Part shown: positions 10,401 through 18,300 of the stretch, one piece after another
How the letters are laid out: every line of letters starts with the position of its first letter
Position numbering within the stretch: position 1 is the first letter of the stretch
Source: Microcoleus vaginatus HSN003
GTDB lineage: Bacteria; Cyanobacteriota; Cyanobacteriia; Cyanobacteriales; Microcoleaceae
DNA: 64,000 nucleotides
Assembly: GCF_022701255.1 (NCBI RefSeq)
Contig: NZ_CP031705.1
Span: 1,439,501 to 1,503,500 of the forward strand
Direction of reading: 5' to 3'
Notes under the pieces: model-generated
What the model was told of the DNA's origin: nothing
What the model saw: the letters and a program-made list of their open reading frames with translations, nothing else
Database searches by the model: none
Translations under genes and position numbers: made by a program

Positions 10401-10628
10401 AATGGAGTGGGAATCAGCGCCAAACAGCGGGAATCTCTATTTGAACTTTACGTTCACGACCCTAATAGCCGACAATTAACAGGGCTGGGTTTGGGCTTGT
10501 ACCTCTCCAAGCAAATTATTAAAGCTCACGGGGGCGAAATCGGCGTCGAAAGCACTCGCGGAGGTGGCTCGACTTTCTGGTTTTCCCTGCCTGCTGTCAA
10601 CTCGGACGATCTATCTTTCTCAATCTAA
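7455..10628 (+). CDS. MASE1-PAS-GAF hybrid sensor histidine kinase (no receiver)
   Basis: This 1057-residue membrane histidine kinase starts with a MASE1-type multi-helix sensor (about 1-380, e.g. GILALAYFVTGKLAVSMLGL, followed by SPVWPPAGIALAALL). It continues with a PAS domain (about 410-520, with RLLGFAPGTVKPTPEVFL), a GAF domain (about 540-710), a coiled coil, a HisKA domain with the phospho-acceptor in HAVSHNLRTPV (about residue 750), and an ATPase domain with N-box LLTNAIKHN, G1 DNGVGIS and G2 GLGLGLYLSKQI. All catalytic boxes are intact. No response regulator is adjacent, so it is an orphan kinase. The membrane domain is interrupted in frame by a palindromic repeat (8047-8111), and a long variable linker separates the N and G1 boxes. 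The downstream gene encodes a related kinase. Confidence 0.9.
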   Translation: MKLLNRRTRTLLYTGILALAYFVTGKLAVSMLGLVQAEPSPVWPPAGIALAALLLQGRRMWPGIVLGSVLLNSTAGIPSAVIVTSAFSVALQALAGEALLTRSGFSTKLDRLRDVVALVGGAVIGSTFLGSILGNLGTCIFGWAQWSNFSRNWWTTWLGDGMGILIVTPVLLTLNHAVNSFKFPLKLRSFILLNYLFRNRQDACSTRDEFDCGTGILPVIDKGLTGERKFRIISSLKAFFNRENSHLPIKNNSRRFSATENRYHLLFLIINYSEIALWLTLLLSVSWLFFCSKIQAAIAQYPLEYLPFPLIVWAALRFQPAGAIFAYSIVSYIAIWGAVQGGGPFLAKSDNLKQAVLFLQAFTGTIALVALMLAAAVAERQQALVEVRRTAAALRSREASLANAQRIAQLGNWDLNCTAVAATENFQESSEHSTPNSELRWSDELYRLLGFAPGTVKPTPEVFLQAVHPEDRELVARSQRQAMFERKPYCINYRIVLADGSERTVCEQSAIQSGAIAATVQDVTERHRAETALRASSDRDRLLSEIALRIRNSLDLEEILNTTVAEVRQFFKADRAFIGIVDADGVHLPSPVYGKVVAESVGSQCRSILGWVLADENHLENLRTFYATNRVRSISDTASVQLSGAVAKIYGDYQIRATLNVPIVLGDELFGILAVNQCSGPRQWQEFEIDLLEKLATQVAIALQQAQLLQQVKALNANLESQVEERTGQLQQKMHELQESNRLKDLFLHAVSHNLRTPVMGMLILLKNLLNKSASDSLPDVPVSRSILERIVQGSEHQLTMVNALLDAHASEVKGIVINTVPLHLQSLTSALVGDLEPILAKNQATLTQEIPTDLPRVYGDSKHLQRVLENLLTNAIKHNHPGVNITFKAEVIEVEKTLNFEVNSQVLTSQNTQLARCIANGISTAGDRPGVCETTHKNQETLATFNLDGSCKLPRYQGQIGNIGSKLPGVTVKMVRCTVTDNGVGISAKQRESLFELYVHDPNSRQLTGLGLGLYLSKQIIKAHGGEIGVESTRGGGSTFWFSLPAVNSDDLSFSI
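8047..8111. repeat. Palindromic repeat inserted in frame in a coding region
   Basis: Two 23-25 base arms are inverted copies (8047-8071 and 8089-8111). Each arm is itself a hairpin (AACAGGCA-aga-TGCCTGTT). It is translated as RQDACSTRDEFDCGTGILPV inside the MASE1 domain. This peptide type is familiar from repeat insertions in Oscillatoriales proteins. Confidence 0.9.
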
Positions 10629-10655
10629 AATCTACAATCTAAAATATAAAATGGT

Positions 10656-12443
10656 ATGAACTATTTGGGCAATGCAAAATCAGTTCAGGGGTTAACGGTT
10701 TATGAGGTGTGGCGCGATCGCTTCCTCCGAGATCGGCTGCGCCCTGCTGTCGGAATTGCCATCTTTTTTGCCTTGACAATAACTGTGTATTTTCTGGGCG
10801 AAAGATTCTTCGCTGACCAGGAGTTTAAAAGTGTTTATTTGTACACGAGCGCTGCTGTAGAATTGGGTTTGTTGACCTGTTTTGTGTTGCAAAAAACCTC
10901 CTTCGGACAGCGCTATCCCGGTTTGCTATTTTTGGGTTTTTCATGGTCGCTGACGGTGGTTGTACAGCTTGGGCTAGCTGTCGCACAAGCCGGGGAATTA
11001 CCCATTTTTACCTGGAGTTTAGCGTTTCTGATCCAAGCTACGCTGATGCCCGTCCGCTGGCGCCTCCACCTGATTTCTCAACTCGGCGTTTTGTGTTGCC
11101 ACGTCGGAATAAATTTGGTTTTAAATCTAAGTTTTGCTAAGTATACTCCTTTTAAGTTGACCGGGTTTTACTTATATTTGTTTTGGTTTTGTTTGATTTG
11201 CGATTTGTCGGTTTATTGGTACGAATGTCTGCAACGCAAAGAGTTTAGTACCAGGCGTGAGTTGGAATCTGCTTACCAGCAGTTGGAGGTGGCGGAGGCG
11301 AAGTACCGTAGCATTTTTGAGAATGCCGGCGAGGGAATTTTTCAAAGCACTCCCGACGGCCGCTACATTACTGCAAATCCAGCTTTGGCGCGGATTTACG
11401 GCTGCGATTCTCCCGAAGAAGTGACGGCAAAGTTTACTGATATTGATCGGCAGTTGTATGTCGATCCGGCTCGCAGAAATGAGTTTTTGCGATCGATCGA
11501 GAAAAGCGGCACAGTATCGGATTTTGAATCTAAAATTTACCGCTCAGACGGCAGTATTGTCTGGATTTCTGAGAAGGCGCGGGCGGTACGGGACAGCAGC
11601 GGCTCCCTGCTTTATTATGAGGGTTTAATTGAGGATATCACGCAGCGCAAACAGGCACAAGAATCACTGCGGCTGTTTATCCACGCTCTTTCTCACGACT
11701 TGCGAAACCCGGTGGCGGGAATGTTAATGGTGCTGAAAAATTGGCAGACGAAAACCGGGGATGCGATCACAATTCCCCGTTCAATTTTGGAGCGGATGAT
11801 TCAAGGTAGCGAGCAGCAGTTGCGGTTGATAAATTCGCTGTTGGAAGTTCACGCCGGGGAATTGCGCGGTTTGGTTTTGCACTGCGAATCGGTTGATTTG
11901 AGGGCGGTAGTTGAGGCTGCTGCGACCGATTTGGAGCCTTTAATAAATGAGGGGAAAGCTACTTTTAAAAATTTGGTTCCGGATGATTTGCCAGCCGTGA
12001 AGGCGGACAAAACTCAGTTGTGGCGTGTGTTCTCTAATTTAATTGCTAATGCTTTGAAACACAATCTGCCGGGATTGAATTTAACAGTTTCGGCTGAAGT
12101 AATTAAGGCGGGGAAATTAATTATAAATCAAAGCACAGCAAAACAAGACATCGACAAATTACCGATTACCAATCCACAATCCCCAATCCCCAATTCCGGA
12201 AGTAGGATGATTTACTGTACCGTGGAAGATGACGGGGCGGGAATATTGCCGGAACAGTGCGAACATCTTTTTGACCTTTACGTTAGGGGCGATCGATCTC
12301 GACACTCCGTCGGTTTGGGTTTGGGTCTATATCTTTGTCGCCAAATTATTGGCGCTCACGGCGGCCAAATTGGTGTAATTAGCACTCCCGGTGCTGGGGC
12401 AAGTTTTTGGTTTACTTTGCCGCTGGCTGAGAATTTTCGGTGA
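10656..12443 (+). CDS. Membrane PAS sensor histidine kinase
   Basis: This 595-residue orphan sensor kinase has about six N-terminal transmembrane helices (residues 25-195, for instance VGIAIFFALTITVYFLGERF and LLFLGFSWSLTVVVQLGLAV). A PAS domain follows (about 215-335, with IFENAGEGIFQSTPDGRYIT), then HisKA with the H-box HALSHDLRNPVAGM (His near 346), and an ATPase domain with LIANALKHN, DDGAGILPEQ and GLGLGLYLC. The kinase core is clearly paralogous to that of the gene 27 bases upstream, which points to an old tandem duplication with exchange of sensor domains. The linker before the G1 box contains ITNPQSPIPNSG, the translation of simple repeat DNA. No receiver-domain gene is close by. Both genes may be co-transcribed. 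Confidence 0.9.
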   Translation: MNYLGNAKSVQGLTVYEVWRDRFLRDRLRPAVGIAIFFALTITVYFLGERFFADQEFKSVYLYTSAAVELGLLTCFVLQKTSFGQRYPGLLFLGFSWSLTVVVQLGLAVAQAGELPIFTWSLAFLIQATLMPVRWRLHLISQLGVLCCHVGINLVLNLSFAKYTPFKLTGFYLYLFWFCLICDLSVYWYECLQRKEFSTRRELESAYQQLEVAEAKYRSIFENAGEGIFQSTPDGRYITANPALARIYGCDSPEEVTAKFTDIDRQLYVDPARRNEFLRSIEKSGTVSDFESKIYRSDGSIVWISEKARAVRDSSGSLLYYEGLIEDITQRKQAQESLRLFIHALSHDLRNPVAGMLMVLKNWQTKTGDAITIPRSILERMIQGSEQQLRLINSLLEVHAGELRGLVLHCESVDLRAVVEAAATDLEPLINEGKATFKNLVPDDLPAVKADKTQLWRVFSNLIANALKHNLPGLNLTVSAEVIKAGKLIINQSTAKQDIDKLPITNPQSPIPNSGSRMIYCTVEDDGAGILPEQCEHLFDLYVRGDRSRHSVGLGLGLYLCRQIIGAHGGQIGVISTPGAGASFWFTLPLAENFR

Positions 12444-12757
12444 TTTTTTTGTATTTTTAATTACATTTTATCAACCAATCGTGCCAGATATTTAGAACGT
12501 TATTAATTGCTAAAACCCTTGCGAAATATGCTTCTGCCTTCGGTCTGTGGCTATACTTTTGTTGTGCCGTCGCAGGTGCTTTTTGAGTGGTTCAAGCCAA
12601 ATCAGTCGATCGGACTATTCCGATCGGACTATTGATATTAATTTAAAACCATGGTATAATGCCCAAAAGTTTTTAAAGGAAAAATAAATTTTCAATCTTC
12701 ACATTTTCTTTAGAAACATCATTTAATCTAGAAAATCTCTAAAACTAGATAAAAAAT
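12444..12757. other. Intergenic region, 314 bases
   Basis: No gene is visible. It contains a short direct repeat (GATCGGACTATT twice near 12608-12632) and AT-rich sequence that probably holds the promoter of the downstream gene. Confidence 0.4.
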
Positions 12758-13255
12758 ATGCAATTTATGTGTGTCGAGCAAAGCTCAGAAAATACAGCTA
12801 AAGACGATGGAACTAAGTACGACTCAGCTAAATATAACGAGCGGTCGTTCTCAACTTTAATTCGGGCGCTCCGTCTTTCCCAAGGTTACTTTTCTTTTGT
12901 TTTAGTTAACTGCAACTCGCTGGCTTTGCGGCAGCAAATAGTCGATCGGCTGCAAGCAAATTGTTCCGTGAAACCGCGGCAACTGTTTTTGCCCAAATCG
13001 GCGACAACTCTTTACAGGACGATCGCAGCAGAAATAGACGGCGAAAAGCCTCCAGCTTTAATGCTCCTCGGTTTGGAATCAGTGGAGACGATCGATCGAT
13101 TGCTGGTTTCTACCAACCTATTATGCAGCGAATTCAGCAAAACATTTTCGTTTCCCCTCGTCTTTTGGGTGACGGATGAGCTTCTGAGAAAAATCATTCG
13201 CACCGCCCCGGATTTATACAATCGGATGACGACAATTAGATTCATCAGTAATTAG
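12758..13255 (+). CDS. Solo N-terminal domain of TPR/CHAT-type proteins, probably truncated
   Basis: This 165-residue protein looks like the N-terminal nucleotide-binding-like domain that begins many large cyanobacterial TPR proteins. Matching features are LIRALRLSQGYFSFVLVNCN, the LFLPKSATTLYRTI segment, ALMLLGLESVETID, and FPLVFWVTDELLRKIIRTAPD. In those proteins the sequence continues into long TPR or other repeats; here it stops at SN-stop and runs straight into heptamer repeat DNA. It may be a remnant that lost its C-terminal part, or a free-standing regulator. There is no Walker A motif, so ATP binding is doubtful. The family resemblance is fairly strong, the function unknown. Confidence 0.6.
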   Translation: MQFMCVEQSSENTAKDDGTKYDSAKYNERSFSTLIRALRLSQGYFSFVLVNCNSLALRQQIVDRLQANCSVKPRQLFLPKSATTLYRTIAAEIDGEKPPALMLLGLESVETIDRLLVSTNLLCSEFSKTFSFPLVFWVTDELLRKIIRTAPDLYNRMTTIRFISN

Positions 13256-13267
13256 TAATCAGTCGCT

Positions 13268-13360
13268 CGATTTTAGATTTTAGATTTTAGATTTTAGATT
13301 TTAGATTTTTAACAGTCAACAGTCAACAGTTAACAGTCAACAGTCAACAGTCATCAGTCA
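13268..13360. repeat. TCTAAAA and CAACAGT heptamer tracts
   Basis: Five tandem TTTTAGA units (13271-13305, opened by the usual CGA edge) are followed by about six CAACAGT-type units with some sequence drift. They fill the gap between the truncated upstream gene and the convergent cupin gene. Confidence 0.9.
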
Positions 13361-13364
13361 TGAG

Positions 13365-13859
13365 TCAAGTGTTAAATTCGGCTTCCCAAATCAAGACTAA
13401 TTCTCGCGCCGCCGCAGTTCCCTCCGCAGGAAAACCTGCCAAAAAGTCTTTATCCGCCGCCCCGTCGTAAGGCCCTTCCTTAAACTCCAAAATCACAGTA
13501 TCCTGTGTCAAAGCTACTAACGTGTGGATAGTACCCTCTGGAAGTTCGACAGCGCGAGTCGGGCCGGCCGCGCTGACTCGCAAAGAGCGCAGGATTTGAC
13601 CGTTTTCGTTCAAAATAACAATACCGACTTCTCCTTGAATCACGGCAAAAAACTCAAAACCCTTAACTCCAGGCGGGCGCAGGTGTTGGTGAGGGCGGAC
13701 GTAAGTGCCCGGTTGCAACACGTTGACAAACCGCTGCACTTTTTCAGACAAATCGTCGTGGAAATTGTAGTTTTGTCGCTGGCGGGGACTGCGGCGGGAG
13801 GAAGCGGCAATTTCGTCTAGCAATTCTTGCGTCAGCAATTTGATCGAAGGGGGCTGCAC
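13365..13859 (-). CDS. WbuC-family cupin metalloprotein
   Basis: This 164-residue protein has a cupin barrel in the second half and an N-terminal helical extension. The core motif is YVRPHQHLRPPGVKGFEFFA, carrying two metal-binding His and a Glu, and the second motif is EGTIHTLVALT. The extension KLLTQELLDEIAASSRRSPR and the phrase YNFHDDLSEKVQRFVNVLQP are characteristic of the WbuC type, which in other bacteria is found in O-antigen clusters. The reaction is not established for the family. Here it stands alone, convergent with the upstream gene, so there is no context for a polysaccharide role. Confidence 0.8.
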   Translation of the reverse strand: MQPPSIKLLTQELLDEIAASSRRSPRQRQNYNFHDDLSEKVQRFVNVLQPGTYVRPHQHLRPPGVKGFEFFAVIQGEVGIVILNENGQILRSLRVSAAGPTRAVELPEGTIHTLVALTQDTVILEFKEGPYDGAADKDFLAGFPAEGTAAARELVLIWEAEFNT

Positions 13860-13935
13860 AACAGATATCCTGTATTTAATAGTTTTTGAACAAATGGGCT
13901 AGTCTGGGATCATCGTTATCAGCATCTCTTGACAC

Positions 13936-15162
13936 ATGGAAATCGCAACTCAGGTGCGTATCACTAAGGCAATGCGTTTGTCAAGTATCTTTACAAAAAG
14001 TATTAGCCCGATCGCCCTTTCGACTATTCTAGTCTGCGCCAGTAACGTTTCTGCATCTGAACCGAGGGTGGCGGCACTTTTGGTTCAGCAGGAATTCCCA
14101 CAGCAGCAACTGAAAGACGAAATTCGCGATCGAGTTCAAGAAGAAGTTGACATTGCTTTCGGGCGCACAGCCGTACTGCTGAACGGGCTGATAATTGCCT
14201 TAACTTTGTTTCCGACAGCAGCTGGAGTCGGTGTGTGGTTTCTGTTGAGCAAATTGTCGAAGCAGACAACAATTGCTCGCCAAGAAATAGAAAGTCTTCA
14301 TTACGATACAATCTCTCAATTAAAACTATTAATTTCGGACGCTGAAATTATCTTAGGCGAAATTCAACAGCAAAGTCACCCCGCAGAGGTAGAAACAGAC
14401 CTGTTATTCCCCGATGCCCAAATTCAAGAATTTGCTCCGGTTAACTATGGCAATTACCAACAGTTATTGACGGCCGGCGACTATGCTAAACAGGGAGATG
14501 CTTGTTTCTTTGAAAACCGTTATGAAGATGCGATCGCTGCTTACAATCAGGCCCTGCAAATTCAGCCGGATTTAGCCGATACTTGGAATAACCGGGGAGT
14601 AGTGCTCACAAGAATGCAGCGGTATCCAGAGGCGATCGCCTCTTACGAACAAGCTACTACAATTCGTCCGAATTATCCCGATGCTTGGAACAATCGAGGC
14701 GTGGTATTGTTGGAGTTGCAGAAGTACCAGGAGGCGATCGGCTGTTACGAACAAGCAATTCAAGCCAAACCAGATTATGCCGATGCTTGGAACAACCGAG
14801 GCGTTGCTTTTTCCAAAATGCAGGAGTACGAACAAGCAGTAATTTCTTACAATCAAGCCCTACAAATTAAAAATGATTATACTGACGCTTGGAACAATCG
14901 AGGCGTTGCACTCTCTAAATTGCAAAAATACGAAGCTGCGATCGCTTCCTACGACAATGCTGCTAAAATTAGACCTGATTTTTACAGAATTTGGTACAAT
15001 AAAGCCCGATGTTATGCACTGCAAGGTAAAATTGAATTAGCAATTGAAAATTTAAAGCGCGCCCTCAATCTCAATCCGAATGTGTGTAAAGAGTTGGCAA
15101 AAAGTGAAGCTGATTTGGAGAAGATTCGCGAACACGACGCATTCAAGCAGTTGATTAATTGA
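13936..15162 (+). CDS. Membrane-anchored TPR protein
   Basis: This 408-residue protein begins with a signal-like hydrophobic stretch (about 20-41, ISPIALSTILVCASNVSAS) and a second membrane helix (about 80-106, AVLLNGLIIALTLFPTAAGV). A short coiled region follows, then six tetratricopeptide repeats from about residue 175 to the end. The repeats are very regular, with the phrase AWNNRGV in several consecutive units, which indicates recent internal duplication. TPR arrays bind partner proteins; the partner is unknown. An internal ATG (MRLSSIF, residue 13) could be the real start and would still leave the signal segment. It lies divergent from the cupin gene and alone on its strand. Confidence 0.8.
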   Translation: MEIATQVRITKAMRLSSIFTKSISPIALSTILVCASNVSASEPRVAALLVQQEFPQQQLKDEIRDRVQEEVDIAFGRTAVLLNGLIIALTLFPTAAGVGVWFLLSKLSKQTTIARQEIESLHYDTISQLKLLISDAEIILGEIQQQSHPAEVETDLLFPDAQIQEFAPVNYGNYQQLLTAGDYAKQGDACFFENRYEDAIAAYNQALQIQPDLADTWNNRGVVLTRMQRYPEAIASYEQATTIRPNYPDAWNNRGVVLLELQKYQEAIGCYEQAIQAKPDYADAWNNRGVAFSKMQEYEQAVISYNQALQIKNDYTDAWNNRGVALSKLQKYEAAIASYDNAAKIRPDFYRIWYNKARCYALQGKIELAIENLKRALNLNPNVCKELAKSEADLEKIREHDAFKQLIN

Positions 15163-15208
15163 GCGGAACTAAGTAGATGAGTAAGAAAATACATACAGCC
15201 TATTCCAG

Positions 15209-15285
15209 GTTTATGAAGTTTAGGGACAAAGGTTTTCGCCTTTTCCCTACGGGGATAGAACGATAGGCGGGGGTACTTCATAAAC
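15209..15285. repeat. Inverted repeat GTTTATGAAGT / ACTTCATAAAC
   Basis: The perfect 11-base arms at 15209-15219 and 15275-15285 enclose about 55 bases. It lies between the convergent ends of the TPR gene and the large kinase gene. It could be a small dispersed element or a stem limiting read-through. Confidence 0.55.
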
Positions 15286-15393
15286 ATAGAATCTGCTTTA
15301 AGTAGTCAAAAGCGAGTGAAACAAAGCTATTGGCTTTCGGTTCTGGCAGTTGTACATTCGGTTATACAGCAAGGTTTATTTGTGCCTACCTAC

Positions 15394-18300
15394 TTACTTG
15401 TGTTTGATTACTACCAAAGTAATGTCATCAAATACTTTTTGCTCCCCCATGTATCGCCGCACGTCGTCAATAACAGCTTGCTTGATTTCTGTTGCTGACT
15501 GTTCCCTGTTAAGGACAACAACTTCAATCAAGGGCTCGATACCGTATTGATCTTTCTTCATATCAAAAGCTTCGGTAATTCCATCTGTGTAGAGTACGAC
15601 AACATCCCCCGCATTCAATTGTATTTCAGTAGTAGCAATGAAATCAGCAATATCTGGTTCCAAGGCGATGGGAAAGCCTAACTCCATGGTATCAATCCGC
15701 TCTACTTCGCCGCTGGAACGCACGACAATCACCTCTTCGTGCTGTCCGCTCAAACGCAGGATGTTGTCCCCCCGATATTCCAGCAAAGAAAGGCTCATAC
15801 TTTTACCACAATTCATGCGCTCTACGTTGTCAAAAAGCGTTTGGTTGACTGTCTGCAATAATTTAACTGGGTCGGTTTCATTGTGAACCAACAAAGTGCG
15901 AATTGCTGTTTGTGCCATAATCATTAACACGCCGCTTTCTAAACCGTGTCCTGTCACGTCGCCGATGCCAATTGTGGCTTTACCCCCGTGATTTAGTACG
16001 TCGTAGTAGTCACCGCCAACTTCATCAGCCGGTTCCATGAATGCAGCTATTTCTAGCCCTGCAATTGACTCTAATTCCTGCTGTTGAGGCAAAATCATTT
16101 GTTGCAGGCGGCGGGTTACGTCTAGTTCGGCACTCATGCGAAGGTTTTCTACTTTTAGCCGTTCGTTCAAAAGCAATATTTCTCTATTAGCTTGGGCTAA
16201 TTGTGCGGTGCGTTCTTCTACTTTTTGTTCGAGGGTTTGATAAAGTTGGGCATTTTCTAGGGAAATAGCAGCTTGGGCAGAAATTATGCTCAATACTGCT
16301 AATCTGTCTGCTGTAAAAGCGCCAGTTGCGAGATTGTTTTCTAGATACAAAATGCCGATGAGTTTGCCTTGATTGATGATGGGCGCGCACAAGACTGATT
16401 TAGGTTGATTAATTGCAATATAAGGCTCTGCGGTAAAGGTTCCTTCGCGGACGGCATCGTTTAAAACTACATCTGACTGAGTTCTTGCGACATAATTGAT
16501 AATAGATGTCGGGAGATTCTCACTCTTATTAACAGCAAGAGATTGCAAGACTTGGACGGAACCGTCAACGTCCCCGGCAGCTTCAATTCTGAGTTCGCCC
16601 CTGCTGTTTAGCAAGATGAGAAAACCTTTTTGAGCTCCGGCATTTTCAATGGTAAGTTTAATTAAGTTTGACAGTAAGGATGCTAATACTACTTCGCCGG
16701 ATATTGCTTGCGATGCTTTGATTACTGTGGTAAAATCCAGCATAAACGAGTTGCTGCTGCCTGTCGAGGTTGGCGGAAGGGATGTGGTGGTTATGGCAGA
16801 AAGGTTTGTACCTGTTGATGTTTGTCTCAGCCATAGCTGAGGGTAGCGCTTTTCTAAGTCTTTAACTTTGGCGGCTGCACCCCAGCGGAGATAGTAAGAG
16901 CGGGCATTTTGCAGGTAGGTATTGGCAATCAATGTCTTATTTTTAGATAAGTAAAATTTGGCAGCTAGTTCGTAGGAGAGGGCTTCTTCGTTGATGTATT
17001 CGTTTTCTCCAGCGGTGGCTATCGCGCGATCGTACCAGTCCATTGCTTCAAAGTTTTCCCCTTTAATGCGGCACAATTCTGCTTCTATTAGTTCTACTTT
17101 CTGCAAGTAATTCATCGGTGCGTGAGTTGCCAATACTTTCAGTTTATCCAGATTAACGGTTACTTGTTCTAACATTTGTTCGCGATCGCTCTGGCTGACA
17201 TCAAAGTAAACCGCAAGTCGCACGAGAGAATCGTAGAAATAAAAGAGAGGAGCGAGAAGCGAACCAACTACTCCTGCTAAGTCTTTTGCTGCTAAGTCAG
17301 CATATTTTACAGCTTCAGCAAATTCTCCAAAGAGATAGCAGAGAATGGTTTTTTGCAAGTAAATAATGTAAACCGCACTGCGATTTTTGGCTTGCACCAT
17401 CATTGGCAACTGGATGTCTTCGTTATAAGCTTCACCGATTAATTTACAGGGATTTTCGGAGTCCTCTATTAAATTGAGAACTGCCTGCCGATAGATTTCA
17501 TTAAAATTCAAATCTGCTTCTTGCTTTAGTTGGCGCATCATGTCGCTGTAGGCAGCTAGTTCTCGTTCAAGTTCTGTTAATTCTTTGCCGATGAAATATG
17601 CGTGCAAGGCATACATACTAGCCGCGTGACAGGCATATTCTATATCTCCCGTTTCCAAGCCGATCGCGCAAGCATCCTGCGACAGTTTTAAAGTTTTTCG
17701 GACCGATTCTTTGCAATGTTTGACAAAGCCATTCACAATGTGAAGTGTTTCTGCTTTGACTTCGTTGGAGTTAATCCTGTCCAGCAAATTTAAAGCCAGT
17801 TCGCCAAATCTGTAACCAGATTCGATGTCATTGAAAATCGCGCTCAAAAGCAGTCCACAATTAGCATAACCTGGCAAAGAATAGGGAGCATTGCCGTATT
17901 CTATCGATAAATTGACTTGTTTAAACGCAAACAGCGGCAGGATTTGAGGAAAGGAAAAATAGGCAGCAGCAAAGGTGCTTGATATCATTTGCATGGCTGC
18001 TAATTTGTCTGGTGCTGTCATTGGCGGCAAATCGATTAAATCTTCGATTTCTCTGCCTGTTAGGGCTGCCTGAGTTGCTTGCAGCGCCGCCTCAATATCT
18101 GTCGGATTGGGGTGTTTGGGAAAATATATATCTAACAGTTCTAGCACTGATAAAGCTGTGTCTACTGCTTGCCGGAACTGGCTTTGCGCTAACTGAGCGA
18201 GAATTTTTGCTTGATAGACTTTTACTTTGTCTAACACTGTTTTAGCTTGTTGCAGCACGGGAGTTGCTAATTCCTCCATCTGCTCGAAATCGGTACTAAT

